A stretch of 50,018 nucleotides of DNA. Source: Hofstenia miamia (taxonomy: Eukaryota; Xenacoelomorpha; Acoela). The notes under the pieces are model-generated. The model worked only from the letters and a program-made list of their open reading frames with translations. It did no database searches and was not told where the DNA came from. Position numbers and translations under genes: made by a program. Shown here piece after piece: positions 10,157 through 22,450 of the stretch (positions within the stretch are counted from its first letter, which is position 1; each line of letters opens with the position of its first letter). Where the stretch lies: positions 2,663,765 to 2,713,782 of the forward strand of contig SCFE01000019.1 in assembly GCA_004352715.1 (NCBI GenBank), given 5' to 3'.

Positions 10157-11170
10157 TTCGAAAAGTTATGGATTGAAATCGATAATGCTATAAAATACTC
10201 ATTCTTAAGAAGCAATTCGCTTAATATTTCTCACTGTCTTAATAAGTCATATTCCATTGGACTTATTCTTCCATATTCAGAAAATAAAGACAATGCTGTT
10301 AGGTGACTGAAACCTCAGATTTTTTAACAAACGAATGGGTTAAATTTGAATTTTTCTTCAATACGTTTAATTTGAAAATGGCAATACAATTTTTCCAACA
10401 TGATTTACTTAATATAGCAAATAACCAGATAATTACATTTTTACCAGAAAATATACTCTTGATCAATACTACATATCTGAGTGCCCTTTCTCACCTCGTA
10501 GCATCACCACTATTAATATTGATAAAGCAAAGGAAATGAATAACAACTGGAGATAAGACTTCTGTCTTGATTATTCAATTTCTCCCTATCGTCTGCAAAT
10601 TGGCTATGAGTATATTTTGTGTGTGCTCAAAATTCAATGCTAGAAAAAACTACAAAAATATTTGAATTGCACTTCAATACATTGTCCAAAAAAGACAATT
10701 AATTTCTTCAAATAACTATTCAGGCTGATAAGCATTCTTTCAAACAGTGGTTAACGGGTGCATGCAAAAGTTTTATAGCTAAAAGGGGATGTGTATAATG
10801 CATTTTGTAATTCTCGAACTTCTCAAATTCTCACTATACAAAAGGGCAAGAATTATAGAAATCCGAAATGCGTTCAATGGATATAAAAACGGGAAAATAA
10901 TACTCTCGATCAAAAATCTAAGTAGAAATATATTCGTGATACCGCTCATAATAACTACTATTGATAACCTCAAAAATTCGAATGGATGCATACACAGCAA
11001 TGACGTCGAGATTTCTATCCTAAGTAAAGCTTTTATTAACCTTTGTAAATACGATGGACTTGGCATAAAATACAATTTTTTAAATTACTATCGCACATCT
11101 GAATTCCGTTTTCATTGTCACTAACTATGAACAGATTAAGGCAATGAATTGACTTAAATCTAGTAAATCC
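10157..11170. other. unrecognised DNA with overlapping open frames on both strands
   Basis: Frames of 78 codons (10303-10539, +), 111 codons (10789-11124, +) and 98 codons (10779-11075, -) are present. The last two overlap almost completely on opposite strands, so at most one could be real. None shows a family motif, a signal peptide or splice context. Possibly decayed transposon coding sequence; reported as undetermined. Confidence 0.35.
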
Positions 11171-11189
11171 AGTGGCCCTCCAAATTAGA

Positions 11190-11290
11190 AAAATGTCGTC
11201 TTGAAGACGTTCTATGGAGGTCTTCATAAGACCAAATATGGTCTTCAGGACATCTTGAAGACAGCCAATATTGTCTTGTGAGTCTTACAC
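11190..11290. repeat. cluster of short GTCTT/AAGAC palindromes
   Basis: CGTCTTGAAGACG and GGTCTTCATAAGACC are short inverted repeats, followed by GGTCTTCAGGACATCTTGAAGAC and GTCTTGTGAGTC. The repeated GTCTT/AAGAC core suggests a degenerate palindromic minisatellite, similar in style to the array at 31.5 kb. Confidence 0.45.
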
Positions 11291-11943
11291 AAGTCCCAAT
11301 GTCCCACCTCTAGAACGTCAGTTCAAACCGCCATAAGACTTTATTTGAGACTCACAAACAATACTAATTGCACCTCATAAGAAAAGTAATACTGAAATTT
11401 AAAAAATGACTACTAAATTCACAGTTTAACAAAACTTTAGTTAAGAAAACATTATCTTATATCAAACCCTGCCAATAAAACAGTGTAAAAATTACTTTCA
11501 CTCACCAAACCGCATTAGTAATATACAAATCAGTGTAAAGCACTAATATTAAGTATAAGATAACATACGATAATCGTCTTCTATAAATTTATTTAATTTA
11601 TTGGAATGTGAAGGTCTACAAGCCAATATTTTGAAATAATAGAAACATGAGTTTTGCAAGTTAAAATATGTACAGAGTATGAAATTTTACCTAGCTTATA
11701 TAAGAACGAGGATGAAATTCACATGAAATACTTCTTAAGATGTCCAAACCACCTGCACAATCAATCTCTAGATTTGGACAATCAATAATCCTAAAATAGT
11801 TATTATAGGAATTAACAAATATAATACCAGCATCCATCCAAAAACACGTTTCATCTAATGGTACTAAACAAGTGATTTATAATTTGAGATGAATAGATTA
11901 AACTTCATTTATTTAATACCGAACTCATGTTTCAATATTTTTA
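11291..11943. other. AT-rich intergenic DNA
   Basis: No frame, repeat or RNA recognised. Confidence 0.45.
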
Positions 11944-12452
11944 TAATTTATGTTTTAATTTTAGAAACTTTTTACTTTTTTGATCAAATAACGAGCGTGG
12001 ATTCTTCTCTGTTCACTAATCTAAAACGGAATTTACATAAATTGTGGTTATAATTTAATTCATCAAAACAAATACGAAGAATATAAACAATTGCATGTAT
12101 TGAAAATTCAAAAATAAATTAACCTCCGGCCTTGGAAATACTGCTTTTTCAATGCTAGCAGACCACGAAAATTTATAATTGCAAGGANNNNNNNNNNNNN
12201 NNNNNNNNTAATTTATGTTTTAATTTTAGAAACTTTTTACTTTTTTGATCAAATAACGAGCGTGGATTCTTCTCTGTTCACTAATCTAAAACGGAATTTA
12301 CATAAATTGTGGTTATAATTTAATTCATCAAAACAAATACGAAGAATATAAACAATTGCATGTATTGAAAATTCAAAAATAAATTAACCTCCGGCCTTGG
12401 AAATACTGCTTTTTCAATGCTAGCAGACCACGAAAATTTATAATTGCAAGGA
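11944..12452 (+). repeat. perfect 244-bp direct repeat flanking a 21-N gap
   Basis: Positions 11944-12187 and 12209-12452 are identical over 244 bases and separated only by 21 N. Perfect identity in a region of otherwise decayed repeats, placed exactly at a gap, points to two overlapping contig ends that were scaffolded instead of merged. Confidence 0.85.
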
Positions 12453-13104
12453 TGCCGTAAAATTTTTATTACAGCAATGTGCTTAAAACTAATCACTCTA
12501 TATCATAGTCATATGCTTCATTTTTAGTCCTCTTTTTCAAACTTGCACTGCCAATGTTGATATTAGTTTGAAAGCGGTCTTATGCGAAATCTCCATGGCA
12601 ATCGTCAATGTGTGGGCATATGTAAAAATCCTGTAGCAATGCCATGTTTAGTTTCCAATATGTGAGCTTAACGAAAATGTAGCTCTTGTGAACAAAGTTT
12701 GAACAAATGAGTGAAATTGTTTCCATGGACTTTCTAAAATTAGCACTAAACAAACATAAAATGTACAGACTATTAATTGAAGTAGTGTCATATGCTAAAA
12801 TTATGAATATAAATCATTTTACCGATGTATGATGATCGCATTTATTACTTATTTCGTTCCTAAAATATTAAAACGCAACATGGTTTGTTTAAAGTTTATT
12901 CATTTATTAAATATATAATACAGCCCATTGAAATCTCCGTGCATATCACGGACGGTTTCCTAGTTGTAGTAATGAAACTAACGACTTGACATTTCTTATA
13001 ACAGCAAAACATTATTGACTAGCTACCTAAATAATAGACGTCAGCGTGTTAAAATTATTATTGTTTTTTTTCAAATTTGCTGGGAAATATGAATTGTTTT
13101 CCTC
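12453..13104. other. AT-rich intergenic DNA
   Basis: Contains only a short hairpin (CCGTGCATATCACGG near 12937). No gene seen. Confidence 0.45.
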
Positions 13105-13520
13105 AATGAAGGATCCTTGGACTACTGTTGCTTAGCATATACGTTAATGACATGTGGAATTGAATTCAATATGCTGATGATGCCTCTATTTTTTAGTAGC
13201 CATAAATCGATTGATACAGCTGTAAAACTATTGAATTAAATTGTATTAAGTTGTCTAAATATTTTAGTATGCATAAAAAATTGACTATTAACGTAAAGAA
13301 TACCGAATTTCACATAATACAACCTAGTAAAATTCTAACACAATGAATTACATTCTTATTATTATTAATGAATGCGTTAAGGCTGTGGATGCATTTCGAT
13401 ATTTAGGAGTTATTTTTGCTTAAAATTACTATTCAAAGCTCAAATAAATGTTGTGTTGTAAAGGTTGGCTATAGGCAGTAAAAACATTTCTTACACTGCC
13501 GACCAATTTCTTTCCACTGA
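13105..13520 (+). pseudogene. non-LTR retrotransposon RT core fragment, decayed
   Basis: The translation, with several stops, shows LGPLLLSIYVNDM (the LGPLLF..Y.ND block) followed by QYADDASIFFSSHKSID, containing the catalytic YADD, then NVKNTEF-type remnants and VDAFRYLGVIF, the FRYLGV block. Order and spacing are those of a LINE RT palm. Stops and frameshifts are frequent, so the copy is dead. It lies on the opposite strand to the endonuclease fragment at 14.4-15.2 kb and is probably a separate insertion. Confidence 0.75.
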
Positions 13521-13603
13521 AGTAATTTTGGTGGGAGATTGTTAAACGGCAAGATTTATTTTTTGCTTAATTAACAATAAAATGCATTATTCAAAAATTC
13601 TAA

Positions 13604-14305
13604 AGGCTAAGTCCTCCTATAGAGGATGGACAAATAAACGCGCTATTTAGAGACTTTTTTAATCTTGATGACTTTATTAATGAACTAAAATTATCAGATA
13701 CATTAAAACTTGAATATGAAGATATTGTTTGTGGCATAAAGTTGAAATTCATTAAATTTTTAAAAAATCAATGTGAAAATGTACAATTTATTAATACTAT
13801 TAGTCATACAATCATAGAATTTCAACCTTTAAAAATATTTAATCCAAAATTAGTCATTTCGAGTAATAGTTTAAAAAATTACGATGGTACTTTAAACGAA
13901 AAAGAATGAAAAAAAATTGATCGAAATGTTGAGATGGCAATTAAAAATTTGGAAACAAAAGGGCTAAGTGTGGAACAATTGAAATTAAATGACAAAAATG
14001 ATATTATCGTATTTGTAAAAATAATGAAGATACAAATATAACAGAAAGAGCACTTGATAAATTGAGGAACATAAGCCTAAACTTACGCCAAAAATCTAGA
14101 TTACTAATATAGCTTTAAATGAAAATGTAACTAACTTTAAGATCTTTAAGTCTAAAATATTTGCTGATAATGAAAATATTCTCAAGAATTTTGAAATGGA
14201 GCATTGTGAATTAATATATGGTAATGTTAGCAATTATGGCCAGTGCAAAGAAATAATAATGAAGGTTTCAGCAAGGTTGGGACATGTGCTGATTGGAAAA
14301 AATTA
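13604..14305 (+). pseudogene. unrecognised coding-like block, broken by stops and frameshifts
   Basis: An open stretch of 101 codons (SPPIEDGQINALFRDFFNLD onward) ends at TGA 13907-13909; the same frame then stays open for 43 codons (KIDRNVEMAIKNLETKGLS). A +1 shift continues with NEDTNITERALDKLRNISLN, and a last open stretch of about 65 codons contains NVTNFKIFKSKIFADNENIL and SNYGQCKEIIMKVSARLGHV. The peptide is rich in Lys, Asn, Ile and Leu and is hydrophilic. The chain of consecutive open stretches argues for a decayed gene rather than chance. I do not recognise the family; a mobile-element or endogenous viral origin is possible, as is a dead host gene. Confidence 0.4.
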
Positions 14306-14363
14306 AATCTTGTTTTTGGACTCAACAAAACACGATGAGTACATGCAGGTGGTATCTATTGCT

Positions 14364-15200
14364 TCACTTTTTCCCCAATGTGACCAAACAACTATGTGAC
14401 TCACTTAGCTCACTGCCTTTGTTTTGAGCAACCAAATTTACCAATTCGCTTAGATAGAAATTTTGCTCTTGAGTCCTGTGCTTCCTTAAAAATATATTGC
14501 GTTTCTTTAGCAATCTATTGATAAGTGGTGTCACATACCAAGAATCTTGAACTGAAACATTAACTGTAAATTTTGGTAAGCATTCTTTAATAACATGCAA
14601 TAAAAATTTGATTAAATTCGAAAAACTTTCATTAGCTTTACCTGAACAAACAGATACCCAGCTAATATATAAAAGTCTCTGTTGTAACAATAGGATATCT
14701 TTTGTTTCCTCTTGTTCTGAATCTGTTTTACTTTTCTTTTAGGTGATTGGTAAGAATTAACTGAAGGTTTATTTTCACATTGACAGTTTATTCGTTTAAA
14801 TGATAGGTATATAATGATTTATCAGTACGAGTCGATCGTGAAATAACACGAACATCAATCCATTCACCGATGTCCAGCGAATTTGCGTCTCCAGTGGCTA
14901 CAGTGATATAACTGGTATTGAGTGCATCGTCATAATATTTTAATAATTCTACAGTAAAATTATCTGAGTAATTATGCTGAATACTCCGGTATGGGACAAT
15001 GATAAAACTTACAACAGAAATCAAACGTCGATTCGTCTTACACTTAAAGATTTGATTCTTCATCTTAGTACCACTAAAAGGTCTTATAACTTCCTTCACA
15101 TTTACATCTTTGTGAATATATGTAAGCAATCCTTCTCCAATTTTTTGTTCCCTTTCTAATCCGTAACAAATATAATCTGGTGTATCAATGTATTTGGACT
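14364..15200 (-). pseudogene. non-LTR retrotransposon ORF2, endonuclease and linker, truncated
   Basis: Reading leftwards, DYICYGLEREQKIGEGLLTY and IHKDVNVKE resemble the Y.R.DR...GEGVL.YI part of an APE-type endonuclease. KTNRRLISVVSFIIVPYRS and YITVATGDANSLDIGEW follow, where GDAN is the GDFN active-site position. Then comes a linker with SWYVTPLINRLLKKRNIFLR, the W.TP.I..L...RN..... segment before the RT. The RT itself is missing on this strand. A stop/frameshift separates the two open stretches (14788-15129 and 14364-14690). Its ORF1-like partner lies just upstream at 15.5-16.0 kb. Confidence 0.7.
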
Positions 15201-15539
15201 AGTGTTTCTGTTTAGTCAAGATCTTAAACTGTTAAAAAAGTAGGTCTATTTTCATAAGCCTCAAGCCGGAGACTGTAAATAGAATTATATTATATTAACA
15301 ATTGATCTTGCATTAACAGTGGAACAGAGGGAATAGGTAATTTGTAGACTAATCATGAATCAATGTTAACAATTTTTTACTCTTTCAGAGTTGCTATCAG
15401 TATATAATATATTACTAACGTAACCACTGAATAAAGATTTGTCTTCTTCTTTTCTTCTATTTGACTATTATTACGCAAAACTAGGTTTCTTATTTCCAGA
15501 ATTTCCGGCGTTGACCAGATTGAATTGATTCGTAGCTCT

Positions 15540-16010
15540 TTTTCCAAAGCTTTTTCTCAACTTCATTTTCCCTAGAAGATAACACACGAGAAGTGTACAC
15601 GGGTGAAGGGAAAACTTTGAACAGTGAATGATTTAACTAAAATTTTTCTGGCAATCTATGAATTATTGAATGGTGCCACCATAGAACTGAGCCGCTTGGC
15701 CTCTCGTTTATATTTCCCTAAGCGAGGCATATTGTTGATCATCTTGTTCCCATGATGTTAATCTAGATGTAATAATGTATGGCAGATTGATTGCATTTCA
15801 GAATTTAATCGTGTTGTAGAATAATCGGATTTATTTTCTGCCACTCCATTAATTCTAATTTCAGCTTCATTACCATGTAGGTGATTGCTGACTTATGATA
15901 AATTATTTCGCATTGCTTCTTTGAGTGGTTTTGCCACTTGTGCATTTCAGGTTTAACATTTGCAATTACATCTTTAAGTATTTTTATTTCATCTTTAATG
16001 GATATCATGC
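15540..16010 (-). pseudogene. LINE ORF1-like coding remnant
   Basis: The minus strand begins with MISIKDEIKILKDVIANVKP, a heptad-like, Lys/Glu-rich stretch fitting an ORF1 coiled coil. After a frame shift it reads NEAEIRINGVAENKSDYST, the E.R.N...I.GV.E motif typical of L1/CR1-type ORF1 RNA-binding domains. Further down, FPSPVYTSRVLSSRENEVEK runs to WKKSYESIQSGQRRKFWK and a stop. Position 5' of the endonuclease remnant on the same strand matches ORF1-ORF2 order. Confidence 0.5.
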
Positions 16011-16960
16011 ATGCCCCATTCTTATTATCTGTTTGAGAAGATATGTTTTGCTTGGAATCAGGAAAGAAATTTTCGCAAGTCCAGAGCCATCGTCTAAACT
16101 TTGTTGTTTCTCAAGTACTTCAAGTGGAATATTGGTGCATTCTCCATTAAACCAGAATTCACATCGGATCCTTTTTTTTGCCTCATTCGCTCAAGTCAAA
16201 CATGAAGTCATTGTATTTCCTAATCGTGTTTGATTGACAGACTCATCTCATATACGAACTTTATTGTAAACAGGATAAGTGATATAATACCAAAGATATG
16301 CAAGTTGAATAACAACCATTCGGCTTCCCATCAAAGTAATGAAAGAGGCCTTAAATCAAGATGAACTGAGTAACTAAATAAAATGATGTTATTATTTTGG
16401 ACGACATTCCAACTCCAGTAAGCAGATTAAAGTCATTAAGCAGTTTTAATTAGAGTTTTGCTAATGCAACCATTAACACATTTTCAAATTTGTTTCCAAT
16501 ATTTAATTCGCATGCTGCATATATATATATATATAATGGTTTTGTTCTGATTAAATTGTTGAATTATAATTCACAAATATTGGGTTTGCCAGTAGGTGAA
16601 GGAAAATTTTAAGGATTTCTGTCGTGAGTGGCTGCATAATTTGCATCGCTATCATTACGTTAACTGTAACTGGTAAAACAGGTTAATTAATTGTTATCTT
16701 ATATAAAATGTTTTCAACGAAAAACATTTCGTGATTAAAATTTGGAGAAAGTTTTAATGAATTTGTTTTACAAGAGTTACTTTGGCAGATATTTAAACCC
16801 AATTATAATTGCTTTGAAAATGTTTTTAATTAATCTTCACTTAATTACGAAAATGAAGCCTTTGCATAATTTATATGACTCATGAATATTGGTTGTAAGT
16901 AAAACTTTGTTATTGTAGCTGATGTAAAGCATTAGTCATGTTCTTATTCCAACTGCCATA
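16011..16960. other. AT-rich DNA with a (TA)n tract at 16519-16535
   Basis: Probable 5' region of the minus-strand LINE on its left part; no further gene seen. Confidence 0.4.
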
Positions 16961-19900
16961 TAATAATAATAATAACAGTCAAAGCAAATTTATTGCTGAA
17001 ATTGACTAGTACAAAACTATAAACTACAAGCTATTTACAAAATAATAATAAAATATATATAATATAAAAAAGTGTGTGTGTGGATTTTCTAGCGCTATAC
17101 AAAATTTTCGAATGAGTATAGTGTGTTATTGTCGTTAAGAATGCATTGTCTATTAAAGAGAAGTTCGCAATTTTTTTCTGAATTTCTTGTAATTTTTTCG
17201 ATTTGAACTTTATGATCTCAGTTATTCCATATCTTAGTTGCTGTGTGGTGAAAGCTATTGTAATGTTTATCGAAGCATGAAAATTTTTTGAGAACGTTCA
17301 TTTAATTTAATATGTTTTAAAAACATAATTGCGTGTTGACCAAATTTGAATTTAAATTATATTGAGAAGGTATTTTGAATTTGATAGTGAGGAGATAATA
17401 GTTTGTATTTTAATCAATAATCGGATGTATTGTCATGTTTTTGCGCGAAATTGAATATTTTAAGGGACCAATTGAAAGTTTTAGACAGAAGGATGCGATA
17501 TTTTGAATTTATATTTGCAGAGTGCGTTAAGCAGATTGTATTTAATAATTGTTTGTGGTATGTATTTGAAATATTTCAAAGATAATAAATATACCTAATT
17601 CCAGAAGCCGTTCCTTTCAATTTTAGTTATTAAGATTTGTTTGAAATTTAAATCATTGTCAATTTCAACGCCTAAATAGATTCACTTTGCTTCATTGGTA
17701 CATAATTTATCTTAAGTTCTATGTTTTTCTGAGATTTCTGTATATCTTGGAAAAGAATATTATAAATTGTGTTTTTTCAAAATTTACTTTCAATGTCTTG
17801 TATATGTTGTTAAATTTGAATAAAGATGTTTCATATTCAAATGCATTTACTTGTATCCCATAAATTATAAGGGAATTAAATAATAATTTGAATAAAATTT
17901 CAGTTTCATCTTGATTTAAAAATCTTTTTACTTTTAGTATTACATAGAAACTTCTCATTGATTTTTTATAAACTTGAGCAATATAATGTTTAAATGAAAG
18001 CTTGTTGTTTATGGTAAATCCAAAATATTTCATTGTTGTTACTGAAGAATAGCAATCAATTTTAGATATATTATCAACAAATTTTTTCTTCAATGGTATA
18101 ATCATTCCCAGCGACTTTCTATAATTAACTTCAGATTTTTTTGTTTATACCAAGTTTGATATTATTAATTGAATGTGCTAAGTCTATATTTTCAAGAGTT
18201 GGAAGACAGATCAATGCATCATCAACATATTTAATAATAGACCCACTAGTAGTATTTAAAGATTCACAATTTAGGGAGGTAATTCATACATTTATGTGAC
18301 ATAAACGGAACCTTGACGTACACCTTTGTTGATCTTTTCCACATATGAAGGCCTGTTATCATATTTAACCATTTGTTTTCTTTTGCCAATGAAACTACAA
18401 CCTATTAATGATGTACGGATTTAAATGTGCTATGCCTTTTAAATTTTCAAATAGAATTTAATCTTACATAATCAAAATTTACATTTCTATAGAACTGAAT
18501 ACTATTTTGTAATTTAATAACTGCATTTGTTGTTGTTCCATTTGTTTTGAATTCATATTGATTTATATGTAAATGATTGTTGTAGATGTCTTTGATGTGA
18601 ATTTTTAAATTTTTTTAAAAAGTTTTTAACAATATTGATAAGTGATGCTAATTGGTAGTAAGCCATGTATTTTAGGCGGTTGTGATTTTGGAATAGGTAT
18701 TATTATAGCAGCTTTCCAAATGTTGGGGAATTTAGTGATTGTTAGTGATTCCTCAAAAATAAAATTAATTATTGGACTAAATAATTGCGAAAATTTTTTC
18801 ATAAACCAATATGTGATTCTATCATATCCTGTTGATGTTCTTTTGAAGGTTTTCAATACATGATATACTTGATGCATTGTTAGGGATGGAATCTTTTTAG
18901 TATCAATATTAGGAGTTCTGGGTTTTTTGTAATTCAAATCATTTGATATATTACTAAACATTTTGTTGATTTCATTTTCATTAAATTCTTTATTCATCTT
19001 TGATAATGTATTGATTTACTGAAGCCCATCATTTTTTGTATTTTTCCTTGAATTACTTCTTTTAGTCAGTTTATTAATTCTTTCAAACAGTGTATGAACT
19101 CTGCCAAATTGCTTTTTACGTATTAACTTTTTTCCTCTGAATAATTATTGAATTCGTGTAATCATGAAAAATGGATCTTTATTCGTTATTTTTGCATGAA
19201 TAATTGCTCATGCTTTCTGAGTGCAATTCTTCATTGTCTGACAACGCAGGCCATTAATCAATATCGTATCATATAATTTCTTTAAATGCTTCAAAATTTA
19301 CATCATTGATTAAACAGTTTAGTTTTTCTATGTTTTTTCCATTGACAACTTGAAATGGAATTACAACTTTTTCTTTATTTGTTATACGTAAATGTTCTTC
19401 TATTAATCCGAGATTAACTGTAGAAACCCCAGTTTGAAATGTATAACACATTTTATATACATTTGGATGGAAGGTTATAACAGCATCTAGATTTTTTCAT
19501 TTTCTTGTATTGTTATGATAAAGCTTTATCATTTAGATAGAACTTGAGAGCTCATCAACATTGAGATTGTTTAATTCACCGCCAATAATACAAAACAATG
19601 CCTGGTTACTTAAATTTAAATTTTTATACAATCAGAAATAGCAGCCGGTAAATTTGGTGGATTGTACAATCCGGCAAATATACGTTGACTTCTTATTAAA
19701 GACTATTTTGACCTATAATAATTTTACATTAAATTGCTTAGGCAAATTCTACGAGATTACTTTAAATATTGCTCTTAGGAAAAATATATACACCACAACT
19801 TCTGTGCCTTTTCATCGAAATTACCTGATCTTTTCTAAAACAAAAATTTTCAGCCAGTTGAGGATAAGTCTGAGAAATTCCACTGTCAAACCAAGTTTCA

Positions 19901-20020
19901 TTACCTATACAGACATCTATTTCATATGTGAGAATATAAATTAACTCCATGTCCACTAGTGTTACTTTTACGTAACAAATCGATTTTCCCGTTTTTTTGG
20001 AAATTTTATCCTAGCCTGTC
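16961..20020 (-). pseudogene. nearly complete CR1/L2-like LINE ORF2 (endonuclease + RT) with (TTA)n tail
   Basis: Read leftwards from ~19956: YEIDVCIGNETWFDSGIS and FRKDQVISMKRHRSCGVYIF are the N-terminal APE endonuclease (Glu of the ETW motif present). HPPNLPAAISDCIK and IIGGELNNLNVDEL (GDFN-like site) follow, then FHPNVYKMCYTFQTGVST. The RT begins near 18997: LKTFKRTSTGYDRITYWFMK, SPIINFIFEESL, WKAAIIIPIPKS and LLPISIT. GVRQGSV (~18320) and KYVDDALICLPTLENID (~18210, catalytic YVDD) follow, then MKYFGFTINNKLSF (~18000). Stops and frameshifts break it throughout. The 3' side ends in CAATAAATTTGCTTTGACTG followed by TTA repeats at 16961-16976, a typical LINE tail. Confidence 0.85.
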
Positions 20021-22029
20021 ACGAAATATTAAAAGCTTTTTACATGAACACATCTATGGTGTAGGACACGCTCATGCAATGATGAAGATATGCTAAAACA
20101 TATTCCAATGCCTGAATTACATACAAATAAATTTCTTTTCAATGAGAAATCCGAATTTTGTAAAAATATTTAAATTATTTCCATTCCTAGTGTTCAGATA
20201 ATAAGGCGGTTTAATGCCTACGGGAACATCAACTACCATGAAGTATTTTGTCTTCTGAAGAGAACCTGGACAATCTGTATATGTTACGTCCAAGCGTGCC
20301 GTGCGGTACAGACCCAGGTCGCGAATTTAAGTCGAAAAAGAAAGAGGCGACAATTCTTGTGGTGTTTTTAGATATTAAATATCTTCATTAGTTAGAAAAT
20401 TATAAACGTTTAAATAATTTTTTTTGAAGTTCTCACAAATTTTGAACAGTTCCTAGTGAAAATGAGTTTCATAAAGAATTTCAAACTTTGATGTTGCGCA
20501 ATAGATTAAATTAGAGTTAACTTGATAAGGATCGTGAAGATGTGCGTTTTCTATTTGTGTAAGTCAATCGTTTGTTTCTGTTTTTCTGCATTACTACCAT
20601 AATGTTGGAAAATGAATAGAACATTCTTTCGAAAAAGTAGAATGATTATATTTTTGAGGAAATTATGTGCTGAAATTTACACATTTATATTCATTGTGAT
20701 TGTTCATGTTTGGATAATTCGTACAATCCCATATGCACACACGTGATTTTTTAAGCACTTATTTCTTGAGTGTCTATGCTTTCCACAGTTAGAGAAAATT
20801 AGTGAGTAAAAATGTTCCATAACCTTGTATATCTGAAGATCAACATGTATACTGTTGCCAAGCAAGCATTTCGGTACTTTCGGGTATACATTGACAAAAA
20901 TAACCGACATTTTGTTCCTTCTATTATTTTTAGTAAATAGTATTTCAAACATTGAAGCATTTTAACCACAAAAATCTTACAACTTTGGGTTTTCAACGAA
21001 CATTTTTCTTGATTTCAGGAACACTTAAGTTTTCTAAAAAATATCTTAGAATTTTTGGCATAAGTGATATATTTTTGTATTCTACAAAATTATAATATTT
21101 TTCCCAAGATTATTCTTAATAACCTCAACATCAGCTTTTGACTCACAAGCAAAAAAACTAGTTCATTATTCATATTTGGGAATACTTTTTTATTTTAGCA
21201 AAATCCTTACTGTCTTGGATTTCTCTAAGAATATCTTGAGTAACAATTGAAATATCAGTTGTAGGAGCTTCAGTTCTGGCCTGTTGGAAATGGCCTTGGG
21301 GAGAGATGGACATGACCTGGGTCTGGCCGGGCTTGGGCCGAGGTATCTTAAAATTGGAAGGAATTTAAAAATAAATTTGTTTAATACTTTCTTCTAACAA
21401 TTAATTTAGGTTTGCAATGTCAGTGTGTACTTTTAATTAATGATTAAGAACCATGATTAATTTGAATATCCAGTTGGTATTTTTAACTAGTAAAAGTACC
21501 TCCGTAAAAAGAATTTTTTCTCAAAAAGTGTCATTTGACAAAAAAACATATTTCGATAACACTTTGCTGAAGTTTCCGTTCTCTAGCGACAACACATGCA
21601 TCGCAATCATATAATCTGCAATGGATATTTATATTGTAATTTATAGTGTTGTTGTGGACGTATTAGTACCATATTAATAGCTTTTTCGTGAAAATCATAT
21701 TTTCCTGTTAGCAATAATTGGCTATATTTAACTACTACAATTAATATTTAAGGGGTTTAAGAAAATTTGAAACCCACAAGTTGTAGTATTCAATATATTT
21801 ATTAGATTAACTCCATTTTTTGTGTAACAATATGTTGAAAATATCAAAGATTAAGAAGTATTAATTATAATATTCATTGCAAATATGTCAACTGATGAGC
21901 ACAGTGGACGACAAAAGATTAAATGCAACATTCTATGTTGATGCAAGCCGTTTGGATAATAAGTAAGAATCGTGCTGAATTCAACCTTCATTATGTTGGT
22001 GCTGCACAAGGTGGTTGCAAGTAATGAAT
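20021..22029. other. intergenic DNA with two GC-richer patches
   Basis: Mostly AT-rich. At 20280-20400 the frame NLYMLRPSVPCGTDPGREF then KSKKKEATILVVFLDIK is open to TAG and has a protein-like composition, but no family is recognised. At 21290-21345 there is a GGCC/GGGCTTGGGCC-rich patch. Everything else is featureless to me. Confidence 0.35.
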
Positions 22030-22450
22030 ACATCCTACTTTAGATACAATATCCTTCGAACTGAGGCAAATAGCTTAGCAAATTTATTCAGACGATACAC
22101 ACTTACTGCTATTCAAGATTGGGATGATCTCCATACTTAGCAATCAATTATTGATTCTACTGTTGCTTCTTCTCATCAGCATAACAAAGAACTTAATACC
22201 ATTAAATCTAAAGAAATTACTTTCTTAGGTATGCAAGTTATTTCCGATCGTCGCATGTAGATTAGTTGGATTTGCTATTACATTGATGGATCTGCTGTAC
22301 CATTTCTACCATCTGCCAAAATTCTGAACATTACTTTGAATTCAAACCTCAACTAAGATTCAGAAGTAAAATTGCTAATTCAGTCAATTAATTAAATTAT
22401 TCAGTCTATTTCTAGTTACTTTCGGATTATTCAGCTGCAAAAGAGGTTCA
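22030..22450 (+). pseudogene. non-LTR retrotransposon RT fragment, decayed
   Basis: One frame carries QIYSDDTHLLLFKIG, a Y-(A/S)-D-D-T catalytic box. After a frame shift it reads NTIKSKEITFLGMQVI (the N..KS..I.F segment), then IDGSAVPFLPSAKILNITLN and SNLN, equivalent to the I.G..V......K.LGV.LDSNL block. Several in-frame stops are present. Clearly an RT palm/thumb remnant, 5'-truncated; clade uncertain. Confidence 0.7.

Noticed and set aside
11036-11227. 63-codon minus-strand frame
   Set aside because: Overlaps the GTCTT/AAGAC palindrome cluster and the other ambiguous frames; no features.
21290-21345. Metalloprotease-like HDLGLAGLG peptide
   Set aside because: Comes from a low-complexity GGCC/GGGCTT patch, interrupted by stops, with no HExxH motif.
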